A DNA stretch of 64,000 nt from Oceanobacillus timonensis (GTDB lineage Bacteria > Bacillota > Bacilli > Bacillales > Amphibacillaceae), in assembly GCF_900166635.1 (NCBI RefSeq), contig NZ_LT800497.1, forward strand, positions 2,384,378 through 2,448,377. Direction: 5' to 3'. The position numbers and the translations under genes are program-made. Below, one piece after another: positions 52,327 through 59,601 of this stretch. The first letter of the stretch is position 1, and each line of letters begins with the position of its first letter. The notes beneath the pieces are model-generated. The model was not told the DNA's origin. It did no database searches and worked only from the letters and a program-made list of their open reading frames with translations.

Positions 52327-54012
52327 TTATAAAATACCATCAAATGGAGGAGACCCTGGTGGTGCATTTTGTATAATATCTATCATCGGAATCGTATACG
52401 CAAATAAAATTAAAGCAATGGTAATACCGATCCACAATTTCCAGTTTTCCATCCAGCGCGGTGTAGGTTGCGCATCCTCTTCTTCTTCTGCAATTGGGAA
52501 TTCTTCTTCGCCCTCAGGTGCAAAAGCAATTAATTCCACAAAAATGTATACCATCAAGACAATGCCGATAAACAGCAATGTTCCGCCAACAGCCTGAGCA
52601 GTCTGATAGCCAACCCATTCAGCAGCTTGTTCTGTACCGCCATATTCAGAGAAGGAAGATCTTCTTGGCCCGCCTAAAAGTCCCTGAATATGCATAGCTC
52701 CAGACATAATCAGCATACCAACAGCCCAAATAATCGTTTGATAAATGCCCAGCTTATGAATCTTAGGCGTCAACTTTCTGCCCGTTAAATGCGGTATTAA
52801 CCAGTATGCAATTCCAAAGAAAGTCAGAATAACCGTTGTTGCAATGGTTAAGTGAAAGTGTCCTGTAACCCAGATCGTGTTATGAACCAATGTGTTTAAT
52901 TGGTGCGATGCATTAATAATACCGCCGGCTCCACCTGGAATAAACGCTAACATCCCGACAAATGGCGCTACAAAACGGACATCTTTCCAAGGTAATTTTT
53001 TAAACCAGTCAAATAACCCTGTAGCCCCTTGTTTTCTGCCGGTCGTTTCGAACATGGCAAACATCGAAAATGCAGTCATTAAACTCGGAATAATGACCAT
53101 AAAGGTAAGAACGACCTGGATAAACTTCCATGTCGGATCAATCCCCGGCTCGGTAAGCTGATGATGAAAGCCGACAGGAATAGAGAAAAATAAGAATAAA
53201 ACAAAGGACAATCTGGCTAAAGAATCACTGAATATTTTCCCGCCGATAATTTTTGGTATAATGGCGTACCATGCCATGTAAGCTGGCAATAACCAGAAAT
53301 AAACAAGCGGATGGCCAAAGTACCAGAATAGTGTACGACTCAACAACACATTAATCGTTTCTGCGTAACCCAACGACCACGGAATAAATTGTACGAGAAC
53401 TGCTACAGCAACACCTAAAGAACAAATAACCCACATAATCATATTAATTGTAACCATAAATGCTAAAAGCGGGGTTTTCTGATCAGGATGTTCTTTTTTC
53501 CAAACATAGACCTGATGCCAATTCACAAAAGCGGCAATCCAAGATCCTACTACGACAAGTGCAAGGCCGATATAAAAGATTGGATGTGCTTTTAAGGGGG
53601 CATAGAAGGTATATAGAACATTTGCTTCCCCAAGTAAAATAGCTGTTCCTGTTAAAGCCGTACCAATCAGCATTATCCAAAAGGATAACCAGCCAAGTTT
53701 CCTTTGTTTATCAGACATGCCTACGGTTTTACCCAATAAAGCGTATTGAAATCCAATAATAAAGAATGTCGTCAGTACTAATGCCAGAATAACGCCATGT
53801 AAAGTAAGGATTTGATAATAGCCGATACCAAGCGGTAATTCAAAGTCACCAGAACGCACTAGCACTTGCAACAAACCCATTAATCCGCCGATAAATAAGG
53901 AAATAAACGCAACATACATAAAAGAAAGATATAATTTCGCTTCCGGTTTGGTAATACTTAAGGGCGTTACATTTATTTCATCATTCGGCTGCTGTTTCAT
54001 TGCCAGACTCAT
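52327..54012 (-). CDS. Cytochrome c oxidase (ba3 type), subunit I
   Basis: The catalytic haem-copper subunit, which reduces oxygen to water. A 561-residue protein with 12-13 membrane helices; the low-spin haem region ILTLHGVILALVLTTFFI, the active-site segment FGHPLVYFWLLPAYMAWY (Cu-B His and ba3/B-type pattern) and NTIWVTGHFHLTIATTVIL are clear. GGAGGTGG stands eight bases before ATG 54012. It overlaps subunit II by 32 bases. B. subtilis 168 lacks this oxidase type. It would take electrons from the menaquinol-cytochrome c branch (qcrABC) present at 25.4 kb. Confidence 0.93.
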   Translation of the reverse strand: MSLAMKQQPNDEINVTPLSITKPEAKLYLSFMYVAFISLFIGGLMGLLQVLVRSGDFELPLGIGYYQILTLHGVILALVLTTFFIIGFQYALLGKTVGMSDKQRKLGWLSFWIMLIGTALTGTAILLGEANVLYTFYAPLKAHPIFYIGLALVVVGSWIAAFVNWHQVYVWKKEHPDQKTPLLAFMVTINMIMWVICSLGVAVAVLVQFIPWSLGYAETINVLLSRTLFWYFGHPLVYFWLLPAYMAWYAIIPKIIGGKIFSDSLARLSFVLFLFFSIPVGFHHQLTEPGIDPTWKFIQVVLTFMVIIPSLMTAFSMFAMFETTGRKQGATGLFDWFKKLPWKDVRFVAPFVGMLAFIPGGAGGIINASHQLNTLVHNTIWVTGHFHLTIATTVILTFFGIAYWLIPHLTGRKLTPKIHKLGIYQTIIWAVGMLIMSGAMHIQGLLGGPRRSSFSEYGGTEQAAEWVGYQTAQAVGGTLLFIGIVLMVYIFVELIAFAPEGEEEFPIAEEEEDAQPTPRWMENWKLWIGITIALILFAYTIPMIDIIQNAPPGSPPFDGIL

Positions 54013-54514
54013 TGTCAACCACCTCCACTGTTGCAAACATCATGTGATGTCCTGCACCGCAATATTCATTACATACCAATGTAAATTCTCCGGTTTGGTT
54101 CATTTCTACTTCCAAATTGCTAATATACCCAGGTTCAACCATCATATTGACATTGGTTCCAGCAATATTAAAACCATGAATAACATCTTTGGTTACGGCT
54201 TGAAATAAAACCGTCGACCCTTTAGGAATCTCAATGTGAGATACCGGGTTTCCGTCCTCATCATCTCCTAAATCATAGTTAAAAGTACTGGCAACAACAT
54301 TAACAATGTACCGATCCTCATCTACTTGGGTAAGACCAAGATTTTCCCTTTCGAATGCTTCGTTTGCTTCCACATTTTCCGGGTCAATCGTAGCTCCGTG
54401 GCTTTGTGGATGTGTCCCTAAATAAAATGCCCCAAAACCAAGTATCAGCAGAAATACGACAAGCGATCCGCCGCCGAAGATAAGCCATATCTTTTCGTAT
54501 TTGTGTAAATGCAT
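53981..54514 (-). CDS. Cytochrome c oxidase (ba3 type), subunit II
   Basis: The CuA-bearing subunit. A single N-terminal membrane helix (WLIFGGGSLVVFLLILGFGA) precedes a cupredoxin domain with the CuA ligands in CNEYCGAGHHMM near residue 155 and a further His in VIHGFNIAG. At 177 residues it has the short length of ba3-type subunit II. Its C-terminus overlaps subunit I. CTCC-rich DNA just upstream corresponds to AGGAGGAGA as ribosome-binding site. Confidence 0.94.
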   Translation of the reverse strand: MHLHKYEKIWLIFGGGSLVVFLLILGFGAFYLGTHPQSHGATIDPENVEANEAFERENLGLTQVDEDRYIVNVVASTFNYDLGDDEDGNPVSHIEIPKGSTVLFQAVTKDVIHGFNIAGTNVNMMVEPGYISNLEVEMNQTGEFTLVCNEYCGAGHHMMFATVEVVDNESGNETAAE

Positions 54515-54532
54515 ACGCTTTCTCCTCCTTCT

Positions 54533-54643
54533 TTATCGTGATAAAAATAATAACAATACTGCGACCCAGCTGATAACAATAATAACTCCTATAGTGATAA
54601 CGGAAAAAAATGTACCTTTTAAATTAGGTTCAGGTTTTTTCAT
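54533..54643 (-). CDS. Cytochrome c oxidase subunit IIa (ba3 type)
   Basis: A 36-residue single-helix membrane protein: a short cytoplasmic start MKKPEPNLKGTF, then a hydrophobic helix ending LLLFLSR. Size, topology and location immediately before subunit II match CoxIIa of Thermus ba3 oxidase (34 residues), which completes the otherwise one-helix subunit II. AGGGGTG precedes its ATG at 54643. It is too short for most gene finders. Confidence 0.82.
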   Translation of the reverse strand: MKKPEPNLKGTFFSVITIGVIIVISWVAVLLLFLSR

Positions 54644-54724
54644 GTGATTCACCCCTTTTGTAACTTCTTGCCTATATGTCTATCATATCGGAAAGAAGCC
54701 TTGTATACGTTAGCAAATCAAATT

Positions 54725-54752
54725 TTTCACAATTCGTTCAATTATTCACAAA
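54725..54752 (-). promoter_or_regulatory. Two ResD-like boxes upstream of the ba3 oxidase operon
   Basis: On the minus strand TTTGTGAAT (54752-54744) and ATTGTGAAA (54733-54725), 19 bases apart, i.e. about two helical turns. B. subtilis ResD, the response regulator for respiration genes, binds TTTGTGAAT. A possible -10 TATACA (54707-54702) lies 17 bases after the second box's -35 position, so the boxes sit where an activator would contact polymerase. The rest of 54644-54973 shows no gene. Confidence 0.5.
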
Positions 54753-54923
54753 TAGGTCGGTTTCATGATTTTACAAACTTTTTGGTTAGAAAAGTTTATG
54801 ACTTTTTAACGAACAAATGAATGAAATCATTGACAAAAAAGAATAGAGGAAATGATAAACAGATTATTTTCATGGAGGAGAGGGAAGGGGGTAACTATGT
54901 AAATAATGACGTGTTTGGTTAAT

Positions 54924-54958
54924 AAAAAAAGCAGAGCTCTATGTAAGAACTCTGCTTT
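54924..54958 (-). terminator. Intrinsic terminator after the csp gene
   Basis: A 7-bp stem AGCAGAG/CTCTGCT followed on the minus strand by T7, 16 bases after the csp stop. Confidence 0.75.
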
Positions 54959-54973
54959 CATCTATAATGGTAT

Positions 54974-55174
54974 TTAATTTTTTACAACATTTGCAGCTTG
55001 TGGCCCGCGTTCACCTTCAACAACATCAAAGGAAACATCTTGTCCTTCTTCCAATGTTTTGAATCCTTCTTCTTGAATGGCAGAATAATGTACGAAAATA
55101 TCATTCCCTTCTTCTAATTGAATAAACCCGTAGCCTTTTTCTGCGTTAAACCATTTTACTACTCCGTTTTCCAT
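54974..55174 (-). CDS. Cold-shock protein (CspB/CspD type)
   Basis: A 66-residue single-stranded nucleic-acid chaperone with a five-strand OB fold: [19 protein letters not shown] (RNP1 KGYGFI) and IFVHYSAIQ (RNP2). GGAGGAAA precedes ATG 55174; an upstream in-frame ATG at 55201 is less well placed. The gene has a long leader of about 170 bases with a hairpin, described separately. It is monocistronic. Confidence 0.95.
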   Translation of the reverse strand: MENGVVKWFNAEKGYGFIQLEEGNDIFVHYSAIQEEGFKTLEEGQDVSFDVVEGERGPQAANVVKN

Positions 55175-55241
55175 GTTAAATTTCCTCCTAAATACTTCCA
55201 CGTAAAACGCGTGTGATTACAAAGCAGAAGAACGAAATATG

Positions 55242-55310
55242 AAAAAAAGGCAGCTTCCGACAGAAGAACGGGATCATAAGTATCCACTTCTGTCTATCGA
55301 AGCTGCCTTT
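55242..55310 (-). promoter_or_regulatory. Terminator-like hairpin in the csp leader
   Basis: A stepped hairpin: outer 12-bp stem (55246-55257 with 55299-55310), inner 8-bp stem (55259-55266 with 55287-55294) and a small 4-bp tip, followed on the minus strand by seven U. Nothing else is transcribed into it from that side, so it lies between the csp promoter and the csp start codon. It may be an attenuator or the end of a small RNA. Confidence 0.6.
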
Positions 55311-55350
55311 ACATTCTAATGATTCCGTACCATCTTCTTTGCTTGTACCC

Positions 55351-55379
55351 ATATTAGCTTATTTTTTTTTCGTAGTCAA
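55351..55379 (-). promoter_or_regulatory. Sigma-A promoter of the csp transcript
   Basis: On the minus strand TTGACT (55379-55374), a 17-base spacer and TAATAT (55356-55351); predicted start near 55344, about 170 bases from the start codon. Confidence 0.6.
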
Positions 55380-55527
55380 GAAAACCCTACCATTTTTATA
55401 TAATAATAAAAATATTTTGAATATACCATTATACAACCAGCTGCAAGAAGCTTGCTTCAAGAATAGATAGAGTGCAAGCAGAAATTCAACAGTTTATGTT
55501 TCCGATACGTACGTCGAAGTGAATTTC

Positions 55528-55536
55528 TGTTATAAT
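55528..55536 (+). promoter_or_regulatory. Extended -10 promoter of thyA-dfrA
   Basis: TG (55528-55529) and TATAAT (55531-55536) with no clear -35; about 100 bases before thyA. The region 55380-55527 shows no gene. Confidence 0.5.
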
Positions 55537-55635
55537 AAGGGGTGTTTCATTATCTTATGATATAAAATGACATACGTATAAAAGTTCTTCCTAAAAAAGG
55601 GGAACGTACATATAATGATAGAGGAGGCATTATCA

Positions 55636-56589
55636 ATGCAAGGAGAACAAGGTTACTTAGAATTATGCCGCAATATATTAGATACGGGGTCGAATAGAGA
55701 TGACAGAACAAAAACAGGAACCTACTCCATTTTTGGTCATCAAATTCGATTTGATTTACAAAAAGGATTTCCTTTGTTGACCACAAAAAAAGTTCCTTTC
55801 CGTTTAATCGCGACGGAATTATTATGGTTTATCAAAGGGGATACCAACATACGCTATTTATTAGAACATAATAATAATATTTGGAACGAATGGGCTTTTG
55901 AAAAATGGGTTACAAGTTCAGCGTATACAGGTCCGGACATGACAAATTTTGGTATACGCAGCCAAAAAGATGCTGCCTTTAAAGAAGTATATGATGAACA
56001 AATGAAGCTGTTTAAAGAGAAAATACTGCATGATGATGCCTTTGCTGAAAAATTCGGAGACCTGGGTTCTGTTTATGGAAAGCAGTGGAGAGATTGGGAA
56101 ACATCCAAAGGGGAATCCATCGACCAGTTAAAAGAGACCATTGAAGCCATTAAGAATAATCCGAATTCCAGACGCCATATTGTATCGGCTTGGAACCCGG
56201 AAGACATTCCAACGATGGCTCTGCCGCCTTGTCATACATTGTTTCAATTTTATGTAGCAGATGGAAAATTATCTTGTCAACTGTATCAGCGCAGTGCAGA
56301 TATTTTCATTGGTGTTCCATTTAACATCGCCAGCTATGCGCTGTTAACCCATTTGGTAGCACATGAATGCGGCTTAGAAGTTGGTGAGTTTATTCATACC
56401 TTTGGAGATGCGCATATTTATTCCAATCATGTGGAACAAGTAAATTTGCAGTTAGAAAGAGAAATCCGGGAAATGCCGATATTAAAAATAAATGCGCCGG
56501 ACAAGTCCATTTTTGATATCGACATAACTGATTTGGAAATCGAAAATTATCATCCGCATCCAGCTATCAAAGCATCCATTGCAGTTTAA
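55636..56589 (+). CDS. thyA: Thymidylate synthase
   Basis: Methylates dUMP to dTMP with methylene-tetrahydrofolate. The catalytic cysteine lies in [12 protein letters not shown] near residue 190, with [18 protein letters not shown] after it. At 317 residues it is of the longer Lactobacillus casei type with an insertion near residues 85-135, not the 264-residue type. AGGAGG (55622-55627) selects ATG 55636 over ATG 55615. It forms an operon with dfrA, which regenerates tetrahydrofolate. Confidence 0.95.
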   Translation: MQGEQGYLELCRNILDTGSNRDDRTKTGTYSIFGHQIRFDLQKGFPLLTTKKVPFRLIATELLWFIKGDTNIRYLLEHNNNIWNEWAFEKWVTSSAYTGPDMTNFGIRSQKDAAFKEVYDEQMKLFKEKILHDDAFAEKFGDLGSVYGKQWRDWETSKGESIDQLKETIEAIKNNPNSRRHIVSAWNPEDIPTMALPPCHTLFQFYVADGKLSCQLYQRSADIFIGVPFNIASYALLTHLVAHECGLEVGEFIHTFGDAHIYSNHVEQVNLQLEREIREMPILKINAPDKSIFDIDITDLEIENYHPHPAIKASIAV

Positions 56590-56626
56590 ACAGAAGAACA
56601 TTATAGTACAGAACGGAGGCTGAAGC

Positions 56627-57118
56627 ATGATTTCATTGTTATTTGCAGCTGATCAAAATAACGTAATCGGCTATCAACATGATATGCCCTGGCATCTGCC
56701 GGAGGATTTGAAATTTTTTAAAGAGAAGACAACTGGAAATACGATTATTATGGGGAGAAAAACGTTAGAGTCGATGAACGGTCCATTACCGAAGCGGCAT
56801 AATGTTGTATTGACCAGAAATAAGGATTTTTCACTTGACCATGTAGAAGTCATTCATGATTTATCTACCGTGGAGCGTTGGAATAAAGAACAGCCCGAGA
56901 TAGAATATTTTATTATTGGCGGCGGAGAAATTTATGAACAAGCAATGCCGATTGCTGATCGAATGTATATCACAAGGATTGATGAGGCATTCCCCGGGGA
57001 TACATTTGCGCCGGCGTTTGATGAAGCACAGTGGGAGCTTACCGAAAAGAAAAAAGGTATAAAAAATGAAAAAAATCCTTACGACTATTATTTTCTGCAA
57101 TACGACCGCAAAAATTAA
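56627..57118 (+). CDS. dfrA: Dihydrofolate reductase
   Basis: Reduces dihydrofolate, produced by ThyA, back to tetrahydrofolate with NADPH. The 163-residue protein has ADQNNVIGYQHDMPWHLPEDL with the active-site Asp, IIMGRKTLESM, and FIIGGGEIYEQA. CGGAGG precedes ATG 56627, 37 bases after thyA. Confidence 0.96.
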   Translation: MISLLFAADQNNVIGYQHDMPWHLPEDLKFFKEKTTGNTIIMGRKTLESMNGPLPKRHNVVLTRNKDFSLDHVEVIHDLSTVERWNKEQPEIEYFIIGGGEIYEQAMPIADRMYITRIDEAFPGDTFAPAFDEAQWELTEKKKGIKNEKNPYDYYFLQYDRKN

Positions 57119-57119
57119 C

Positions 57120-57149
57120 TTGTCTAACGTTTTCTAAACATGCTATGAT
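57120..57149 (+). promoter_or_regulatory. Sigma-A promoter of the tat genes
   Basis: TTGTCT (57120-57125), an 18-base spacer and TATGAT (57144-57149), extended -10 TGC. Confidence 0.5.
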
Positions 57150-57247
57150 ATGAAAAAGAGACAGTGTTTTCTAAGTACGTTTTTAAGATGAACGTTTAGA
57201 GCATCTTATACGAGAAGACACAATATAAATAAAGAAGGTGCCGATAG

Positions 57248-57448
57248 ATGTTAACGAACATAGGCGTTCCAGGACTTATTTTAATCGTCATATTAGCCCT
57301 TATTATTTTTGGGCCAAACAAGCTGCCGCAAATTGGGAAAGCTGCCGGACAATCACTGAAAGAATTTAAAAGTTCCACAAGTGATTTAACACAGGATGTC
57401 ACAGACGAGGCAAAAGAAGTTACATCGATTATAAAAGAAGAAAAATGA
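57248..57448 (+). CDS. tatA: Twin-arginine translocase subunit TatA, copy 1
   Basis: The pore-forming component of Tat export, 66 residues: N-terminal membrane helix, the hinge [20 protein letters not shown] with conserved FGP, and an amphipathic helix plus charged tail. GAAGGTG precedes ATG 57248. A second TatA gene and tatC follow, making a complete minimal Tat system of the Gram-positive type. Confidence 0.92.
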   Translation: MLTNIGVPGLILIVILALIIFGPNKLPQIGKAAGQSLKEFKSSTSDLTQDVTDEAKEVTSIIKEEK

Positions 57449-57477
57449 GTTCAGTCTCATATACGGAGTGATGGATA

Positions 57478-57654
57478 ATGAACATATTTTCAAATATCGG
57501 ATTTCCGGGGTTAATTCTAATTATTATTGCCGCTTTATTTGTCTTTGGGCCAAATAAACTTCCTGAAATCGGAAGGGCACTAGGAACGACATTAAAAGAA
57601 TTTAAAAATGCAAGTCAGGATATTTTAAATGACAATCCTAAAAAGAAACAGTAA
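57478..57654 (+). CDS. tatA: Twin-arginine translocase subunit TatA, copy 2
   Basis: A second TatA/E-type protein of 58 residues, with [20 protein letters not shown] and a Lys-rich end PKKKQ. GGAGTGA (57465-57471) fits ATG 57478. It lies 29 bases after copy 1; the two are similar in helix and hinge but diverge in the tail, so the duplication is not recent. Confidence 0.9.
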   Translation: MNIFSNIGFPGLILIIIAALFVFGPNKLPEIGRALGTTLKEFKNASQDILNDNPKKKQ

Positions 57655-57725
57655 TTAACGGCAGAGGTGTAGGGATTATTCCTTGCATCTCTTTTATGTC
57701 ATCAGCTTAAAAGGTGGGTTGTAGA

Positions 57726-58490
57726 ATGTCTGAAACAGAAGAACAGATATCTGGAGAAAAAGAAATGAATGTCGGGGGACATTTAACAGAACTGCGAAAT
57801 CGTTTAATTGTTACGGCGATTATATTTTTACTATTTTTTATTGTTGGCTTTCTCAACGTAAAAAGCATCTATCAATTTTTTGTAAATGATATTGATATGC
57901 AGCTGACAGTCATCAGCCCAGCTGAAATTATTTGGATTTACTTTTCCATTGCCGGATTACTGGCTTTTGCTGCAACGATACCCGTTATTGTATATCAGCT
58001 CTGGGCATTTGTCAGCCCGGCTTTAACAGCCAAAGAAAAACGCGTTTCCTTAGTGTATATACCAGGTTCTTTAATTTTGTTTTTACTTGGTCTCGTATTT
58101 GGTTACACGGTATTTATTAAATTAATTTTCCCGTTTTTATTATCCTTGAATGACGATATGTTCAATGTCATGTTTACGGTAGACCGTTATTTCGGATTTT
58201 TATTAAAAGTGACAATCCCGTTTGCCTTTTTATTCGAGCTTCCGGTTGTTACCATGTTTTTAACAAGCTTAGGTGTTCTGACACCATCATTTATGACAAA
58301 AAACCGGAAATATGCATATTTTATTTTAATCATTGTCGGCGTATTGATTACTCCACCTGATTTTTTCCTGCAGATTGTTGTAGCGGTACCGCTGATTATT
58401 ATTTATGAACTGAGTATTCAATTATGTAAAATGGTTTATCGAAAGAAACAAGCACAGCATGAGAACTTTATGAATGAGGGAGGGGAATAA
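57726..58490 (+). CDS. tatC: Twin-arginine translocase subunit TatC
   Basis: The receptor for twin-arginine signal peptides, 254 residues with six membrane helices. The N-terminal HLTELRNRL and the conserved SPALTAKEKR and FLFELPVVTMFL blocks are present. AAGGTGG (57711-57717) sets ATG 57726. The Rieske protein QcrA in this window is a plausible client. It is joined to yozE without a gap. Confidence 0.94.
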   Translation: MSETEEQISGEKEMNVGGHLTELRNRLIVTAIIFLLFFIVGFLNVKSIYQFFVNDIDMQLTVISPAEIIWIYFSIAGLLAFAATIPVIVYQLWAFVSPALTAKEKRVSLVYIPGSLILFLLGLVFGYTVFIKLIFPFLLSLNDDMFNVMFTVDRYFGFLLKVTIPFAFLFELPVVTMFLTSLGVLTPSFMTKNRKYAYFILIIVGVLITPPDFFLQIVVAVPLIIIYELSIQLCKMVYRKKQAQHENFMNEGGE

Positions 58491-58715
58491 ATGCGTCTAT
58501 CTTTTTATCAATTTTTATTAACTCACCGCGGGAAATTGAAGGCGGATAATTACTCTGCTTTAGCGGATTGGGCATTTCACGATCATTATTTCCCAAAGCA
58601 AGCAACAAGTTATGATGAAATCAGTGATTATCTGGAATGGAACAGTCCATTTCCCGGTGCATTAAATGTCTTTGATGAGCTTTGGACAGATTATGAATGG
58701 AAATACAGCAGCTGA
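58491..58715 (+). CDS. yozE: YozE family protein (UPF0346)
   Basis: A 74-residue protein with the YozE SAM-like helical fold; the start MRLSFYQFLLTHRGK and YFPKQATSYDEISDYLEWNS are typical. It starts directly after the tatC stop. Function unknown. A short GC-rich hairpin with T6 (58707-58732) may terminate the operon. Confidence 0.88.
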   Translation: MRLSFYQFLLTHRGKLKADNYSALADWAFHDHYFPKQATSYDEISDYLEWNSPFPGALNVFDELWTDYEWKYSS

Positions 58716-58771
58716 AACATGCTGCTTTTTTCATGAACACGTAACAGCAGTTTAGGTAGCTTTTTACCGGA

Positions 58772-58813
58772 GTATATACTTGTTAATCAAACGTTTGATT
58801 AACAAGTATATAC
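58772..58813. repeat. Perfect 42-bp palindrome
   Basis: Two 21-base arms with no loop; the centre is at 58792/58793. The core around the centre, AATCAAACGTTTGATT, resembles TetR-family operators. It is 22 bases before the start of a 33-residue ORF. No TetR gene is in the window. It lacks a T-run, so it is not a simple terminator, although RNA from it would fold strongly. Confidence 0.9.
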
Positions 58814-58834
58814 GAAATAACGGGAGGTTTCGAC

Positions 58835-58936
58835 ATGCTTTTATCGTCCTCGCTGATTCTTGTTGATTCCTGCGGTTTCCCGGGAAATGATTGCGTGTAT
58901 GAGAGGAATAAGATGAATGTCTACACAGTTGAATGA
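58835..58936 (+). CDS. Candidate 33-residue micro-ORF after the palindrome
   Basis: ATG 58835 has a good GGGAGG (58822-58827) seven bases upstream. The peptide starts MLLSSSLILVDSCGFPGN, has two cysteines and resembles nothing I know. It could be a leader, a leftover 5' end of a TetR-controlled gene, or chance. It overlaps the start of a sigma-K-like promoter. Confidence 0.35.
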   Translation: MLLSSSLILVDSCGFPGNDCVYERNKMNVYTVE

Positions 58937-58951
58937 CTATCGCATATTCTA
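58925..58951 (+). promoter_or_regulatory. Candidate sigma-K promoter of the YqfQ-like gene
   Basis: AC (58925-58926), a 16-base spacer and CATATTCTA (58943-58951), an exact match to AC-n16/17-CATANNNTA. Predicted start about 58958, before AGGGGT at 58981. Confidence 0.5.
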
Positions 58952-58994
58952 TAAGAGAATGAAAAAGAAATAGATGAATAAGGGGTAGATAGTG

Positions 58995-59483
58995 ATGGTT
59001 TTCCCATCTAGAAATCAAATACCTCGTTCGCCACAGTCCCCTTTTCGTAACGGGCCTCCTCATTTAAGAGGGATTCCGAAAGAAATAAGAAACTCGAGTG
59101 GAACTGCAAATGCAAAAGGCGGATCAAGAGGTTTATCAAGTTTATTATCTAGTGGTGCTGCACAAGGATTGGCGCAGACAGGAGGCGCTTCTACACTTTC
59201 TAAAACACTTGGCGGTGTACAGCAAGTTCTTGGTGTCGTCCAATCAACAGCACCGTTAATTCAGGAATATGGACCAATGGTAAAGAATCTTCCTTCCATG
59301 TACAGGATGATGAAAGCTTTTAAATCGTTTAATAAAGAAGATACAGCATCCACTCCGGCAGAAACACTCTCCCAAGAGCATCCAGAACCAAAACAGGAAA
59401 TCCATCAGCAGCAGCAAGAAGAACAAAAAGAACCTGTACAAACAGAAGAAAAAGGTATCTCTACACCAAAACTGTATATTTAA
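58995..59483 (+). CDS. VrrA/YqfQ-like protein, probable spore-associated
   Basis: A 162-residue protein of low complexity: a basic Pro/Arg-rich start (PRSPQSPFRNGPPHLRG), a Gly/Ser-rich middle (GGSRGLSSLLSSGAAQGL), a short helical core EYGPMVKNLPSMYRMMKAF and a Gln/Glu-rich tail with Q-runs. This layout fits the VrrA/YqfQ family, named from B. anthracis VrrA with variable Q-rich repeats. AGGGGTA is eight bases before ATG 58995. The upstream sigma-K-like promoter supports a late mother-cell role. Confidence 0.7.
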   Translation: MVFPSRNQIPRSPQSPFRNGPPHLRGIPKEIRNSSGTANAKGGSRGLSSLLSSGAAQGLAQTGGASTLSKTLGGVQQVLGVVQSTAPLIQEYGPMVKNLPSMYRMMKAFKSFNKEDTASTPAETLSQEHPEPKQEIHQQQQEEQKEPVQTEEKGISTPKLYI

Positions 59484-59601
59484 ATCAAGAGGGGGCTATT
59501 ACAATAATCTTAAAAGCCTTCTGCTTGATTTTTTTTTATAAAAAAGGAAGAATAGGGGGAGAATGGATAGTAAAATAGCGATGAATAGGAGGCAATAAAA
59601 T

